A stretch of 64,000 nt of DNA from Ruegeria pomeroyi (GTDB lineage: Bacteria > Pseudomonadota > Alphaproteobacteria > Rhodobacterales > Rhodobacteraceae), in the NCBI RefSeq assembly GCF_021405525.1, contig NZ_JAGQAG010000001.1:310001-374000 (forward strand). The letters are read 5' to 3'. The stretch's first letter is position 1. The number at the start of each line of letters is the position of its first letter. Both the position numbers and the translations under genes were made by a program. Positions 1 to 8,347 of this stretch are shown piece after piece. The notes beneath the pieces were generated by a model. It saw nothing but the letters and a program-made list of their open reading frames with translations, was not told the DNA's origin and searched no databases.

Positions 1-1
1 G

Positions 2-1912
2 CTGCTCCTGCTGCGTCTCTATCGCAGCGGCCAGCTTGTCTCAGCGGAGAAGGAAGCGGTCAAATCGCGTTTCGAGGCCGCTGTTAGATCAGCGCTGGAT
101 GCCGTTTTGGTGGTGGATACCGACGGCCTTATTGTCGAGTTCAACGGTGGCGCCGAAGCCATGTTTGGCTATTCCCGTAGCGAGGCGCTGGGTCAACCGA
201 TGGCCGATCTTATCATCCCCCCCCACTATCGCGCGCAGCATGAAGAAGGCATGCAGAGGTTTCGCAAATATGGCACCAGCCGTGTGGTCGGCAGGGGACA
301 TTTGCGCCTGGAGGGCATGCGGAAATCGGGGGAGGTCTTTCCGGTCGAGCTGTCGATTTCGCTGGCCGAAACCAGCGACCAACTCGTTTTTGTCTCGTTC
401 CTGCGTGATATCACAACCCGGCTCAGGACCGAGCACGAGCTGCGCGAGGCCCGCGATATCGCGCAAGCGGGCGCTCAGGCCAAGGCAGAACTTCTGACGG
501 TGATGAGCCACGAGATGCGAACCCCACTAAACGGGGTTCTCGGTTCCTTGGAGCTGATGGAACGTGACCAGCTGTCGCCCAAGCAGCTGCGCCTGCTGCG
601 CGCGATCCGGGTCTCGGCGGAGTTGTTGCTGAGCCAGGTCAACCGCGTGCTGGAACTGTCTCGGCTAGAGTCGGGAATGATCGAGTTCCCCAAAGAGCCG
701 TTTGCACTTGTGACCATGGTCCAGCGCCTGACCGAGAGCTTGAATGCCGCAGCGGAGGAGCATGGCAACCGGCTCCGTTTGAACGTGATCGGCGACGACC
801 CAGGTATCGTCTTGGGCAATCGCTTCGCGCTTCAGCAGGCGCTGGTCAACCTGCTGGGCAACGCGATCAAGTTTACCCGAAACGGCGAGATTTCGGTTGA
901 GGTTGAAAGGTTGGCCGACGGTCGCATGGTCGAGTTCCGCATCTCGGACACTGGTCTGGGCATTCCCGCCGAGGATATAGATCGGATCTTCGACGAATTC
1001 GTTACTATCGACGCTGCGTACGCTCGAGAGAACCCGGGCACCGGACTGGGACTTAGCATCACCCGGCGGCTAGTCTGGGCCTTGGGGGGCGAGATTGAGG
1101 TCGAGAGTATAGAGCATGAGGGGAGCCTGTTCCTTATCCGCCTCCCGTTGGAGCCGGGTGAACCGGTCGAAAACGCAAGCGAGAACGAGAAGGAGGAAAC
1201 TGGATCGCTTTCGGGAAAGCGGGTGCTTGTTGTCGAGGATAACGACATCAACGGGATGCTGCTTTTGGATATGCTGGAAGAGTTCGGTTGTCAGGTCAAG
1301 CTGGAGCGCGACGGGTTCGACGGTGTCGCCGCTGCCACAAGCACTCACTACGATCTGTTGCTGGTCGATATCAGCATGCCGGGCAAGGACGGGCTGGCGA
1401 CTTTGCGAGAGATCCGCGCGCAAGAGGACCCGGCAACACATGTACCTGCCATCGCGATAACGGCCCATGTTCGAGAGCAGGACAAGAAAAGATTCGTTGA
1501 CGCCGGTTTCGACGGGTTTCTGGCCAAGCCGATTTCGATGGCTCAGTTGCAAAAAGAAATGAGCGCACTGCTTTTGTTGCCAGAGGAGGCAGCGGCTGCA
1601 GAACCGTCGATTGCTCAGGATTTCATCCAACGGTTCGGAGATGCAGAGTATCGCCGCTATCTGGTCGAGATGGTCGACGAACTAAGCGCCATTTCCAATG
1701 ATCTCGCCCGTGGTGATCTGACAGATGCGCTCAAGGCGCATGTTCATAAACAGGCCGGATCAGCGGCGATTCTGGGCCAGATCGATCTGCACGCAGTTCT
1801 GCAAGAAATCGAAGCGGCAAGCCCGGGCGACTGGGCCGCGTGCATGGATGGTGTTCTGGGTCGGCTCAAGAGCGAACTGGCAGCTATCAGGGTCGTCGCC
1901 TCGGGCGGTTAA
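2..1912 (+). CDS. Hybrid sensor histidine kinase with receiver and HPt domains (5' truncated by window edge)
   Basis: The frame is open from base 2, so the N-terminus (probably a membrane or sensor part) lies outside the window; 636 codons are visible. In order it shows a PAS domain (about residues 25-140), a HisKA domain with H-box MSHEMRTPLNG (phospho-His near base 509), a HATPase domain with N-box NLLGNAIKFT, DTGLGIP and GTGLGLSI, a receiver domain with LLLVDISMPGKDG (phospho-acceptor Asp near residue 456) and the AKPIS lysine, and a C-terminal HPt domain with HKQAGSAA near residue 582. This is the architecture of a complete phosphorelay protein (family knowledge). The partner regulator and signal cannot be read from the sequence. 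Its TAA stop shares bases with the stop of the converging gene, and no terminator separates them. It may sense a substrate of the neighbouring demethylase operon, but that is only a guess from position. Confidence 0.93.
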   Translation: MLLLRLYRSGQLVSAEKEAVKSRFEAAVRSALDAVLVVDTDGLIVEFNGGAEAMFGYSRSEALGQPMADLIIPPHYRAQHEEGMQRFRKYGTSRVVGRGHLRLEGMRKSGEVFPVELSISLAETSDQLVFVSFLRDITTRLRTEHELREARDIAQAGAQAKAELLTVMSHEMRTPLNGVLGSLELMERDQLSPKQLRLLRAIRVSAELLLSQVNRVLELSRLESGMIEFPKEPFALVTMVQRLTESLNAAAEEHGNRLRLNVIGDDPGIVLGNRFALQQALVNLLGNAIKFTRNGEISVEVERLADGRMVEFRISDTGLGIPAEDIDRIFDEFVTIDAAYARENPGTGLGLSITRRLVWALGGEIEVESIEHEGSLFLIRLPLEPGEPVENASENEKEETGSLSGKRVLVVEDNDINGMLLLDMLEEFGCQVKLERDGFDGVAAATSTHYDLLLVDISMPGKDGLATLREIRAQEDPATHVPAIAITAHVREQDKKRFVDAGFDGFLAKPISMAQLQKEMSALLLLPEEAAAAEPSIAQDFIQRFGDAEYRRYLVEMVDELSAISNDLARGDLTDALKAHVHKQAGSAAILGQIDLHAVLQEIEAASPGDWAACMDGVLGRLKSELAAIRVVASGG

Positions 1913-3888
1913 AGCCCCAGACCGGTCTTGCGGCCTTCGTGGATCGCGGCGGCGGCAAGCCGGGGGGCCGCGGCGTCGCCAATGCTGGTGGCTTCGATCC
2001 GCATGGTCTGCAAATCTTGCGACAAGCTGATTTCTGGGGTGTTGGCGGTGGCCAGAACGAGGCTGTCGGCGGCGATCACCTCCGCCTCTCCGGTCAGCAG
2101 CGATCGGACTTCGGCGCCCGCGCCGCTCCACTCCGTCAGGGCGCTTTCGGTGACGAAGCGCACGCCCAGACCTGCCAGCGCGGCGCGGGCAGGGAAATCG
2201 GTGGCGGACCGCACCAGTTCGCGCCCGACCATGGCGTCTGGGGTGACGATGGTGACCTTGTGCCCCTTTTCTGCCAGGTGCCAGGCGGTGCCGATGCCGC
2301 GCCAGTTGCCGCCCTCGTCCACCAGAATGACATGGTTCCCCAACCGGGCGGCGCGGGTCATCACGTCCTGGATGGACCAGACCTGCCCGCGTTCGATCCC
2401 CGGCAAGCGGGCCACATGCGGCAGCGCCTTTTGGAACCCCGTTTCCGGCGGGGCGGAGCCGGTGGCCAGTATCACGTGTTCGGCACCGATGGCGGCGACC
2501 TCTTCGGCATCCAGATAGGTGTTATAGCGGATCTCGACCTGAAGCTGGCGCAGTTGCCGTTCGTACCAGCCGATCAGGTCGGTGATCTGGGCCCGGCGCG
2601 GTTGCAGCCCGGCAAGCCTGAACTGGCCACCCAGTTCCGGCCCCGCTTCGGCCAGGATCACCCGGTGGCCGCGCTCGGCGGCCACCCGGGCGCATTCTAG
2701 CCCGGCAGGGCCGCCGCCCACAACCAGTACGGTTTTTGGGGTCTGCGCAGGTGTGAACCGGTCGCCGCCCCAGAGATATTCATGCCCGGCCGAGGGGTTC
2801 ACCAGGCAAGAGATATAGTAATCACGCCCGCGTCGGCCCCAGCATTGCTGGTTGCACGACAGGCAACCGCGAATATCTTCGGGTGCGCCGCGTTCGGCCT
2901 TGGCCACCAGATGCGGGTCAGCGATCTGGCCGCGCACGATCGACACCAGATCGGCCCGCCCTGCTCCCAGCACCGTATTGGCGTTGTCGGGAGTGCGGAT
3001 ATTCGCCTCGGCCGTGACCAGCGCGGTCAGGTTCGCCTTTTTCAGCCGTTCGGCCAGATCGGCGCCGAGGTTCTCGGCATACTGGAAGCTGGGTAGAAGC
3101 TTGTAGAAGTCGAAATAGCTGCCCGCGCCGACGGTGACATAGTCCATCAGCCCTTGCGCGTCATGCAGCGCCACGATCTCGACCATCTCGTCATGGCTGA
3201 GGCACACGGGCTTGTCGGAATCGTCGTTCACCGACAGGCCGATGATGAAATCAGGGCCGCAGGCGGCGCGGATGCGCGCCATGATTTCGCGCGAAAGCCG
3301 GGTGCGGTTTTCAAGAGAGCCGCCCCATTGGTCGCTGCGTTGGTTGGAAAACGGCGTCCAGAACTGGTCAAGCAGGCAGTGATAGGCGGCCCAGACCTCG
3401 ACCCCGTCGAAGCCGGATTTCTGGCACCTGATCGCGGCATCGACAAAACCCTCAATGGTTTCCTCGATCTCGTCTTCGGTCATCGCATGGCTGCCATCGT
3501 TGTCGTGATAGCTGGGCCCGCCCGAGGGCGACCAGTTGGCGTGCCAGGAATTGTCCCAGTCGCCATGCGCGCCGACATGATAGAGTTGCTGGATCATCAC
3601 CGTGCCATATGCCTTGCAGGCCTGGGTGATGCGGGCGAAATGCGGAATCACGTCATCGCTGGAGTGGCGGAAATTGCCGCGCGTCAGCACGGCGGCGGCA
3701 TGGACCGGCATCGGCTCGACCACGATCATCGCGGCGCCGCCCATGGCGCGTTCCTCGTAATAGGCCAGGTGCTGGTCACCCGGCAGACCGTCACGCGCCA
3801 TGTTGGTGGTATGAGCACCGAACACGATCCGGTTCTTCAGCTGTTTGTGGCGCAGCTGAACCGGGGTAAAGACATGTTTGAAATTCAT
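1909..3888 (-). CDS. FMN/4Fe-4S/FAD oxidoreductase of the trimethylamine dehydrogenase / 2,4-dienoyl-CoA reductase family
   Basis: 659 residues. The N-terminal half is an old-yellow-enzyme TIM barrel that binds FMN (begins MNFKHVFTPVQLRHKQLKNR). A cluster motif CLSCNQQC followed after 11 residues by another Cys (CX2CX3CX11C, about residues 343-362) fits a 4Fe-4S centre. The C-terminal half is a pyridine-nucleotide/FAD fold starting VLVVGGGPAGLECARVAAERG. This is the domain order of trimethylamine and dimethylamine dehydrogenases, dienoyl-CoA reductase and bacterial N-methylproline demethylases. The start ATG overlaps the upstream stop by 4 nt, so translation is coupled. It is the last gene of the four-gene operon. 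An oxidative N-demethylase is the likeliest role from the operon; a C=C reductase is the alternative. The substrate is not decidable from sequence. Confidence 0.88.
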   Translation of the reverse strand: MNFKHVFTPVQLRHKQLKNRIVFGAHTTNMARDGLPGDQHLAYYEERAMGGAAMIVVEPMPVHAAAVLTRGNFRHSSDDVIPHFARITQACKAYGTVMIQQLYHVGAHGDWDNSWHANWSPSGGPSYHDNDGSHAMTEDEIEETIEGFVDAAIRCQKSGFDGVEVWAAYHCLLDQFWTPFSNQRSDQWGGSLENRTRLSREIMARIRAACGPDFIIGLSVNDDSDKPVCLSHDEMVEIVALHDAQGLMDYVTVGAGSYFDFYKLLPSFQYAENLGADLAERLKKANLTALVTAEANIRTPDNANTVLGAGRADLVSIVRGQIADPHLVAKAERGAPEDIRGCLSCNQQCWGRRGRDYYISCLVNPSAGHEYLWGGDRFTPAQTPKTVLVVGGGPAGLECARVAAERGHRVILAEAGPELGGQFRLAGLQPRRAQITDLIGWYERQLRQLQVEIRYNTYLDAEEVAAIGAEHVILATGSAPPETGFQKALPHVARLPGIERGQVWSIQDVMTRAARLGNHVILVDEGGNWRGIGTAWHLAEKGHKVTIVTPDAMVGRELVRSATDFPARAALAGLGVRFVTESALTEWSGAGAEVRSLLTGEAEVIAADSLVLATANTPEISLSQDLQTMRIEATSIGDAAAPRLAAAAIHEGRKTGLGL

Positions 3889-4616
3889 GCACCGGTCTCC
3901 AGGTGGTCGAGGCCCGTGCGCAGGCTTTCGCCCATGCCGGTATCCTCCATATGCAGCCGTAGCCGCTGGTTATAGCCGCCCGGCGTGTTCAGTGCGGCGA
4001 TCAGGCTGGCGCAATCTGTATCGGCCAGACTCGAGGAAACCAGCGCGCGCAGAAATGCCTCGCCCTGTTCAGGGTCCGAAACGCGTTCGCCCAGCCAGCC
4101 CGCCGCGTCATGCACCATCCGGGTCACCGGTGACAGCACCGCCTGGGCGCAGAGATAGGCCGACATTTCGGCGGCATCCCTGACTGCGAAGATCCGGTTA
4201 CGGGCACCAAAGAGCGCAGTGATCAGATCGGTGTCACCCTGCATCATGATGGCCGAACCACCCTGTGCGATACTCGGAAAGGGCATCATGATCGCCACCG
4301 CGCGGGCGGGGGCGACCATGCTGTCCACCTCCTCCAGCGTGGCGCCGGCCATCAGTGTGATAACTTGTTGTCCGTCACGGAAAGTGAGCGCGCCGAGGAT
4401 CTCGACCGCCTGTTCGGCCATCAGACCCAGGATGATGATATCGTTCTGGTTCACGACTTCCTGATTGGCTGCGACCGAGACATCAGGATAGGCAGCGGCC
4501 AGTGCCTGAGCATTGGCCGCGCTGCGTTCCGACACGGTGATCGCATGTCCGTCGCCTGCGAGGCCGTGCACGACGGCGGTTGCGATGGTTCCGGTTCCGA
4601 GCACCCCGATCCGCAT
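3885..4616 (-). CDS. Pyrroline-5-carboxylate reductase-like NAD(P)-dependent dehydrogenase
   Basis: 243 residues. The N-terminus MRIGVLGTGTIATAVVHGL is a Rossmann GXGXXA dinucleotide-binding loop, and the middle carries the P5CR-type MMPFPSIAQGG region. The C-terminal helical region contains NTPGGYNQRL where classical ProC has TPGGTT, followed by a shortened tail. It is therefore P5CR-like but unlikely to be the housekeeping ProC. The upstream flavoenzyme stops 1 nt before its start, and its own stop overlaps the next start (ATGA). In an operon with N-demethylase-like flavoenzymes, a plausible job is reduction or oxidation of a cyclic imine or imino acid intermediate. That is inference from family and context only. 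Confidence 0.82.
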   Translation of the reverse strand: MRIGVLGTGTIATAVVHGLAGDGHAITVSERSAANAQALAAAYPDVSVAANQEVVNQNDIIILGLMAEQAVEILGALTFRDGQQVITLMAGATLEEVDSMVAPARAVAIMMPFPSIAQGGSAIMMQGDTDLITALFGARNRIFAVRDAAEMSAYLCAQAVLSPVTRMVHDAAGWLGERVSDPEQGEAFLRALVSSSLADTDCASLIAALNTPGGYNQRLRLHMEDTGMGESLRTGLDHLETGA

Positions 4617-4617
4617 G

Positions 4618-6663
4618 TCAGATATCCTTCACCAACCTCAGCGCATCATAGATTGCCGCATGAGTGTTGCGGGCGCTGACCGCGTCGCCGATGCGGAACA
4701 GCTGGAATGCGCCGTCGTGGTTGGTTTCGACCCTCTGCGGGGTGCCTGCGATCAGCGCGTCATAATCGATCTCGCCCCCGTTGCGGGACAGAGGCTTGAG
4801 ATCGAAATAGAGATCGGCATTCGGCATGGTGCCATAGTTGACGACCACCTGATCATAGGTCTTGTCGCTGGTGAAGCTGCTGTAATCAGTGCCGATCCTG
4901 GCGCGCAGTTGGTTGCCGTCGCGGGTTACGTCCAACAGGCGGCGGGTCACCGTAAAGGTGGTGTCCTTGTCCTGAAGTGCACGCATATACGGCACCAGGT
5001 TCATGCCCATGATGTCGGGCGCGAACATGCGGTCTGGGGTCATCACCTCGACCTTTGCACCGGCATTGGCAGCGACCTCGGCCGCCATCAGCGCCGGGTG
5101 GTCACCGCTCTCGTCATAGATCAGAACATTCTGCGCCGGTTTCACATCGCCCGAGATCAGGTCCCAGGCACTGACAACCAGATTATTCTCGCGTCCGGTC
5201 TCAAACAGTTCGGTATTGGGCAGACCGCCGGTGGCGATGATCACCACATTGGGGTTCAGCGCGGTTACATCCGCCGCCTCGGCCCAGGTGTTGAAGCGGA
5301 ACTCGACATCGCGGGCGGCGCATTGGGCCATGCGCCAGTCGATGATCCCGATCATCTCGCGCCGGCGCGGGTTCTGCGCGGTCAGGCGGACCTGGCCGCC
5401 GGGATCGGGCTGGGCCTCGAACACGGTGACATGGTGGCCACGTTCGGCGGCGACACGGGCGGCCTCGAGCCCTGCTGGACCGGCGCCAACGACAACCACG
5501 CGTTTGGGCGTTTCGGCGCGGGCAATCGTGTGCGGCATGGTCAATTCGCGACCGGTGGCCGGGTTGTGGATGCACAGCGCCTCGCCCGCCTGATAGATAC
5601 GGTCGAGGCAATAGGTGGCCCCGACACAGGGGCGAATGTCGTCCTCGCGCCCCTCGACGATCTTCTGCACGATATGGGGGTCGGCCATATGCGCACGGGT
5701 CATGCCCACCATGTCCAGCAGCCCCGAGGCGACCGCGTGGCGCGCGGTCGCCACATCGGGGATACGCGCGGCATGGAAGGTCGGCATGCCTGTCGCCTTC
5801 TTCACCTCGCCCGCGAAATCCAGATGCGGGGCGCTTTTCATGCCCTGCACCGGGATCACGTCGGTCATCGCCGGATCGGTGTGGATGCGGCCCCGGATCA
5901 CGTTCAGGAAATCGACCATGCCCGTATCTGCCAGCCGTTTCGAGATTTCGATCCCCTCTTCGGGGCCGATGCCGCCCTCTGCCGCCTCGTCGGCGGTATA
6001 GCGCAGGCCGACTATGAAATCATCGCCGACCCGCGCCCGCACGGCGCGCAGCACGTCCAGCGGCATCTTCATCCGGCTCTCAAGGGATTGCCCGCCATAA
6101 GGCCCGTCCAGATCGTTGGTCAGCGGCGACCAGAACTGATCCAGCAGGTGGCCATAAACCTGCAACTCGATCCCGTCCATGCCACCCTCTTTCATCCGTT
6201 CGGCGGCGTCGGCGAAATCCGAGATGATGCGGGCGATATCCCAGTCCTCGGCCAGTTTCGGAAAGGCGCGGTGCGCCGGTTCCCGGTGCCGGGACGAGCT
6301 GACCGAGGGCAACCACTCGCCCTTGTTCCAGCCGGTGCGGCGGCCCAGATGGGTCAGCTGGATCATCACCGCGCAGCCATGGTTGTGGCAGGCATCGGTC
6401 AGTTGCCGGATCCACGGCACCACCTCGTCCTTGTAGGCCAGGATGTTGTTGAAGACCGGCGGGCTGTCGCGCGATACCGCCGCTGATCCGGCGGTCATCG
6501 CCAGCGCCACGCCCGCGCGCGCGCGTTCGGCGTGGTAGGCCGCATAGCGCTGTTTCGGCATGCCGTCTTCGGGATAGGCCGGTTCATGCGCGGTGGTCAT
6601 GATCCGGTTCTTCAGGGTCAGGTGTTTCAGCTGAAAGGGTTGCAGCAGCGGATCACGGCTCAT
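4618..6663 (-). CDS. DgcA-like flavin-dependent N-demethylase (NADH:flavin oxidoreductase family)
   Basis: 681 residues with the same two-part build as the 659-residue neighbour: an FMN TIM barrel (starts MSRDPLLQPFQLKHLTLKNR) and a C-terminal FAD/NAD(P) fold (VVVVGAGPAGLEAARVAAERG). The sequence resembles dimethylglycine demethylase DgcA, including the MVGMTRAHMADPHIV block, the CVGATYC segment and the ending RNTHAAIYDALRLVKD. The cluster motif has only three cysteines (CX5CX11C), unlike the paralogue, so a normal 4Fe-4S centre is doubtful. It lies 9 nt downstream of the MttB-like gene. No dgcB-type electron-transfer partner is adjacent. Expected chemistry is oxidative loss of an N-methyl group as formaldehyde; the exact substrate is unknown. 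Confidence 0.85.
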   Translation of the reverse strand: MSRDPLLQPFQLKHLTLKNRIMTTAHEPAYPEDGMPKQRYAAYHAERARAGVALAMTAGSAAVSRDSPPVFNNILAYKDEVVPWIRQLTDACHNHGCAVMIQLTHLGRRTGWNKGEWLPSVSSSRHREPAHRAFPKLAEDWDIARIISDFADAAERMKEGGMDGIELQVYGHLLDQFWSPLTNDLDGPYGGQSLESRMKMPLDVLRAVRARVGDDFIVGLRYTADEAAEGGIGPEEGIEISKRLADTGMVDFLNVIRGRIHTDPAMTDVIPVQGMKSAPHLDFAGEVKKATGMPTFHAARIPDVATARHAVASGLLDMVGMTRAHMADPHIVQKIVEGREDDIRPCVGATYCLDRIYQAGEALCIHNPATGRELTMPHTIARAETPKRVVVVGAGPAGLEAARVAAERGHHVTVFEAQPDPGGQVRLTAQNPRRREMIGIIDWRMAQCAARDVEFRFNTWAEAADVTALNPNVVIIATGGLPNTELFETGRENNLVVSAWDLISGDVKPAQNVLIYDESGDHPALMAAEVAANAGAKVEVMTPDRMFAPDIMGMNLVPYMRALQDKDTTFTVTRRLLDVTRDGNQLRARIGTDYSSFTSDKTYDQVVVNYGTMPNADLYFDLKPLSRNGGEIDYDALIAGTPQRVETNHDGAFQLFRIGDAVSARNTHAAIYDALRLVKDI

Positions 6664-6672
6664 GATATGTCC

Positions 6673-8241
6673 TCAATACCAGGCGTCGGGCATGGATGCT
6701 TTCTTGCGGTCAATGAAATCGCGCAGCGCCTCGTCGGTGGCGTCGTCCATCGGCGGCGCCTCGTAGGTGTTCAGGATATCCTTCCACCGCTGATTGGCGC
6801 GCTGGGCATAGTCGGCGCTGCCCTGTTCCGACCATGTTTCGTGGGTCTGGTCGTCGTTCAACCCGCTGTCCCAATAGGCGGTTTCATAGTGGCGCAGGGT
6901 GTGGTCGGTGCCGAACAGGTGTTCGCCCGGCCCGTTCTGCGCCAGTGCCTCAAAGCCCAGCGTATCCTCGTTAACCTCGATCCCGGCAAGGTAGGAATGC
7001 AGCGCGCCGCACATGTCGGTGTCCATCACGAATTTCTCATAGGACATGCTGAGCAGACCATCGACGAACCCTGCGGAATGCAGGATGTAGTTGGCGCCGC
7101 CCTGAACCGCCGACATCATCGACATCATCGCCTGTTGCATGGCCTGCCCGTCGGGCGCCTTGGAGGTCGAGAAGTTGCCGGCGCAGCGCAGCGGCATGTT
7201 CAGGCGGCGCGCCAGTTGGCCCATCACCAGCGAGCCCAGCGCCGGTTCGGGCGTGCCAAAGGTGGGGCTGCCCGAGCGCAGGCTCATCGACGACAGGAAG
7301 CCCGCCAGAATCGCGGGTGCACCGGGGCGCACCAGCTGAGTGAGCGCGCTGGACGCCATCGATTCGGCGAGGCATTGCGCGACGGCACCGGCCATGGTCA
7401 GCGGCGACACGGCACCGCCCAGCAGGAACGGCAGGTGGATCGACCCCTGTCCGGCCTCGGCATAGGTGCGGATCCCTCCGGTGGTGACTCCGTCCAGCAC
7501 CAGTGGCGAGGTGGTGTTGAAGTTGCCCATGATCACGCAGTTCCGGTCGACAAACTCCGCGCCGAACAGAATGCGGCACATTTCGATACTGTCGGCGGCC
7601 CGCTCAGGCGCGGTGATCGACCCCAGAAAGGCGCGATCGGAATAGCGCATGTGCGAATAGACCATGTCGAGATGCCGTTTGTTCACGGCGATGTCCGTGG
7701 GCTCGCAGATGGTGCCGCCGGAATGGTGCAGCCAGGGCGAGGACTGGCCCAACTTGATCAGGTTCTGGAAATCCTGGATGGTGCCGTAGCGGCGGCCATT
7801 GTCCATATCCATAACGAAGGGCGAGCCATAGGCAGGTGCGAACACCATCGCGTCGCCGCCGATTTCGACCGTGTTGGCCGGGTTGCGTGCATGCTGGGTG
7901 AAGCGTGCAGGCGCGGTTTTCAGGATCTCGCGCAGCATCCCGGGCTCGAACCTGACATTCCAGGCATCGGCCCGCAGCTCGGTGACCTGGGCCCCGGCCT
8001 GTTTGTAGAGCCGCATCGCCTCGGCGTCGTCGCGCAGTTCTATCCCGATCTCGGCCAGGATACGGTCGGCGGTTGCCTCGATCTTGGCCAGCGACTCCTC
8101 GCCCAGCAGATCGTAGGTCGGGATCTTGCGGGTGATGTAGGGCACGCGCAGATGGAGGTTCTGGCCGGGCTCGGCGGAGCGGCCTGCCTTGCCAGAGGCG
8201 CGGCGGGACCGGCGGGGCCGAAGGGATGTCTGTTCGCTCAT
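6673..8241 (-). CDS. MttB-family (non-pyrrolysine) trimethylamine-methyltransferase-like protein
   Basis: 522 residues, COG5598/MttB superfamily by overall sequence (basic N-terminus, then VPYITRKIPTYDLLGEESLAKIEATADRILAEIG split over the start of the barrel). The frame is uninterrupted, with no in-frame TAG, so this is a non-Pyl member. Characterised non-Pyl relatives demethylate quaternary amines such as glycine betaine, passing the methyl to a corrinoid protein; many others have no known substrate. It is the first gene of the operon and is divergent from a TetR gene. No corrinoid-binding protein, corrinoid reactivase or methylcorrinoid:THF methyltransferase gene is in the window, so either those are encoded elsewhere or the protein works without them. 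A role in breakdown of a methylated amine or betaine is likely but unproven. Confidence 0.87.
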   Translation of the reverse strand: MSEQTSLRPRRSRRASGKAGRSAEPGQNLHLRVPYITRKIPTYDLLGEESLAKIEATADRILAEIGIELRDDAEAMRLYKQAGAQVTELRADAWNVRFEPGMLREILKTAPARFTQHARNPANTVEIGGDAMVFAPAYGSPFVMDMDNGRRYGTIQDFQNLIKLGQSSPWLHHSGGTICEPTDIAVNKRHLDMVYSHMRYSDRAFLGSITAPERAADSIEMCRILFGAEFVDRNCVIMGNFNTTSPLVLDGVTTGGIRTYAEAGQGSIHLPFLLGGAVSPLTMAGAVAQCLAESMASSALTQLVRPGAPAILAGFLSSMSLRSGSPTFGTPEPALGSLVMGQLARRLNMPLRCAGNFSTSKAPDGQAMQQAMMSMMSAVQGGANYILHSAGFVDGLLSMSYEKFVMDTDMCGALHSYLAGIEVNEDTLGFEALAQNGPGEHLFGTDHTLRHYETAYWDSGLNDDQTHETWSEQGSADYAQRANQRWKDILNTYEAPPMDDATDEALRDFIDRKKASMPDAWY

Positions 8242-8347
8242 GTGAAACTACCTGCCGAAATCGGGTTGGATGGATATTCTTGGCCGAGACTCGACACATG
8301 TGTCAAGATACTTGTGCATAGGTGTCAATCCTGCTACCTCATCGGTC
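8242..8347. promoter_or_regulatory. Divergent promoter region between the MttB-like operon and tetR
   Basis: The 106-bp spacer separates two divergent start codons and must hold both promoters. It contains the perfect 12-bp palindrome GACACATGTGTC (8293-8304) and a second TGTCAA block 22 bp further on. It is clearly richer in A+T than the flanking genes. Control of both directions by the TetR protein is inferred. Confidence 0.7.
8293..8328. promoter_or_regulatory. Candidate TetR operator (palindrome plus half-site repeat)
   Basis: GACACATGTGTC at 8293-8304 is a perfect inverted repeat. The right arm TGTCAA (8301-8306) recurs at 8323-8328, exactly 22 bp or about two helical turns away, inside GGTGTCAAT. 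TetR dimers typically bind such palindromes between divergent genes. Palindromicity and spacing are seen; binding is inferred. Confidence 0.6.

Noticed and set aside
4513..6486. Long open frame on the + strand opposite the DgcA-like gene
   Set aside because: It is antisense to a clear flavoenzyme and has His/Asp-rich low-information sequence typical of shadows of GC-rich genes.
6673..8241. Pyrrolysine-containing MttB
   Set aside because: The frame has no internal TAG, and pyrrolysine biosynthesis genes are not present in the window.
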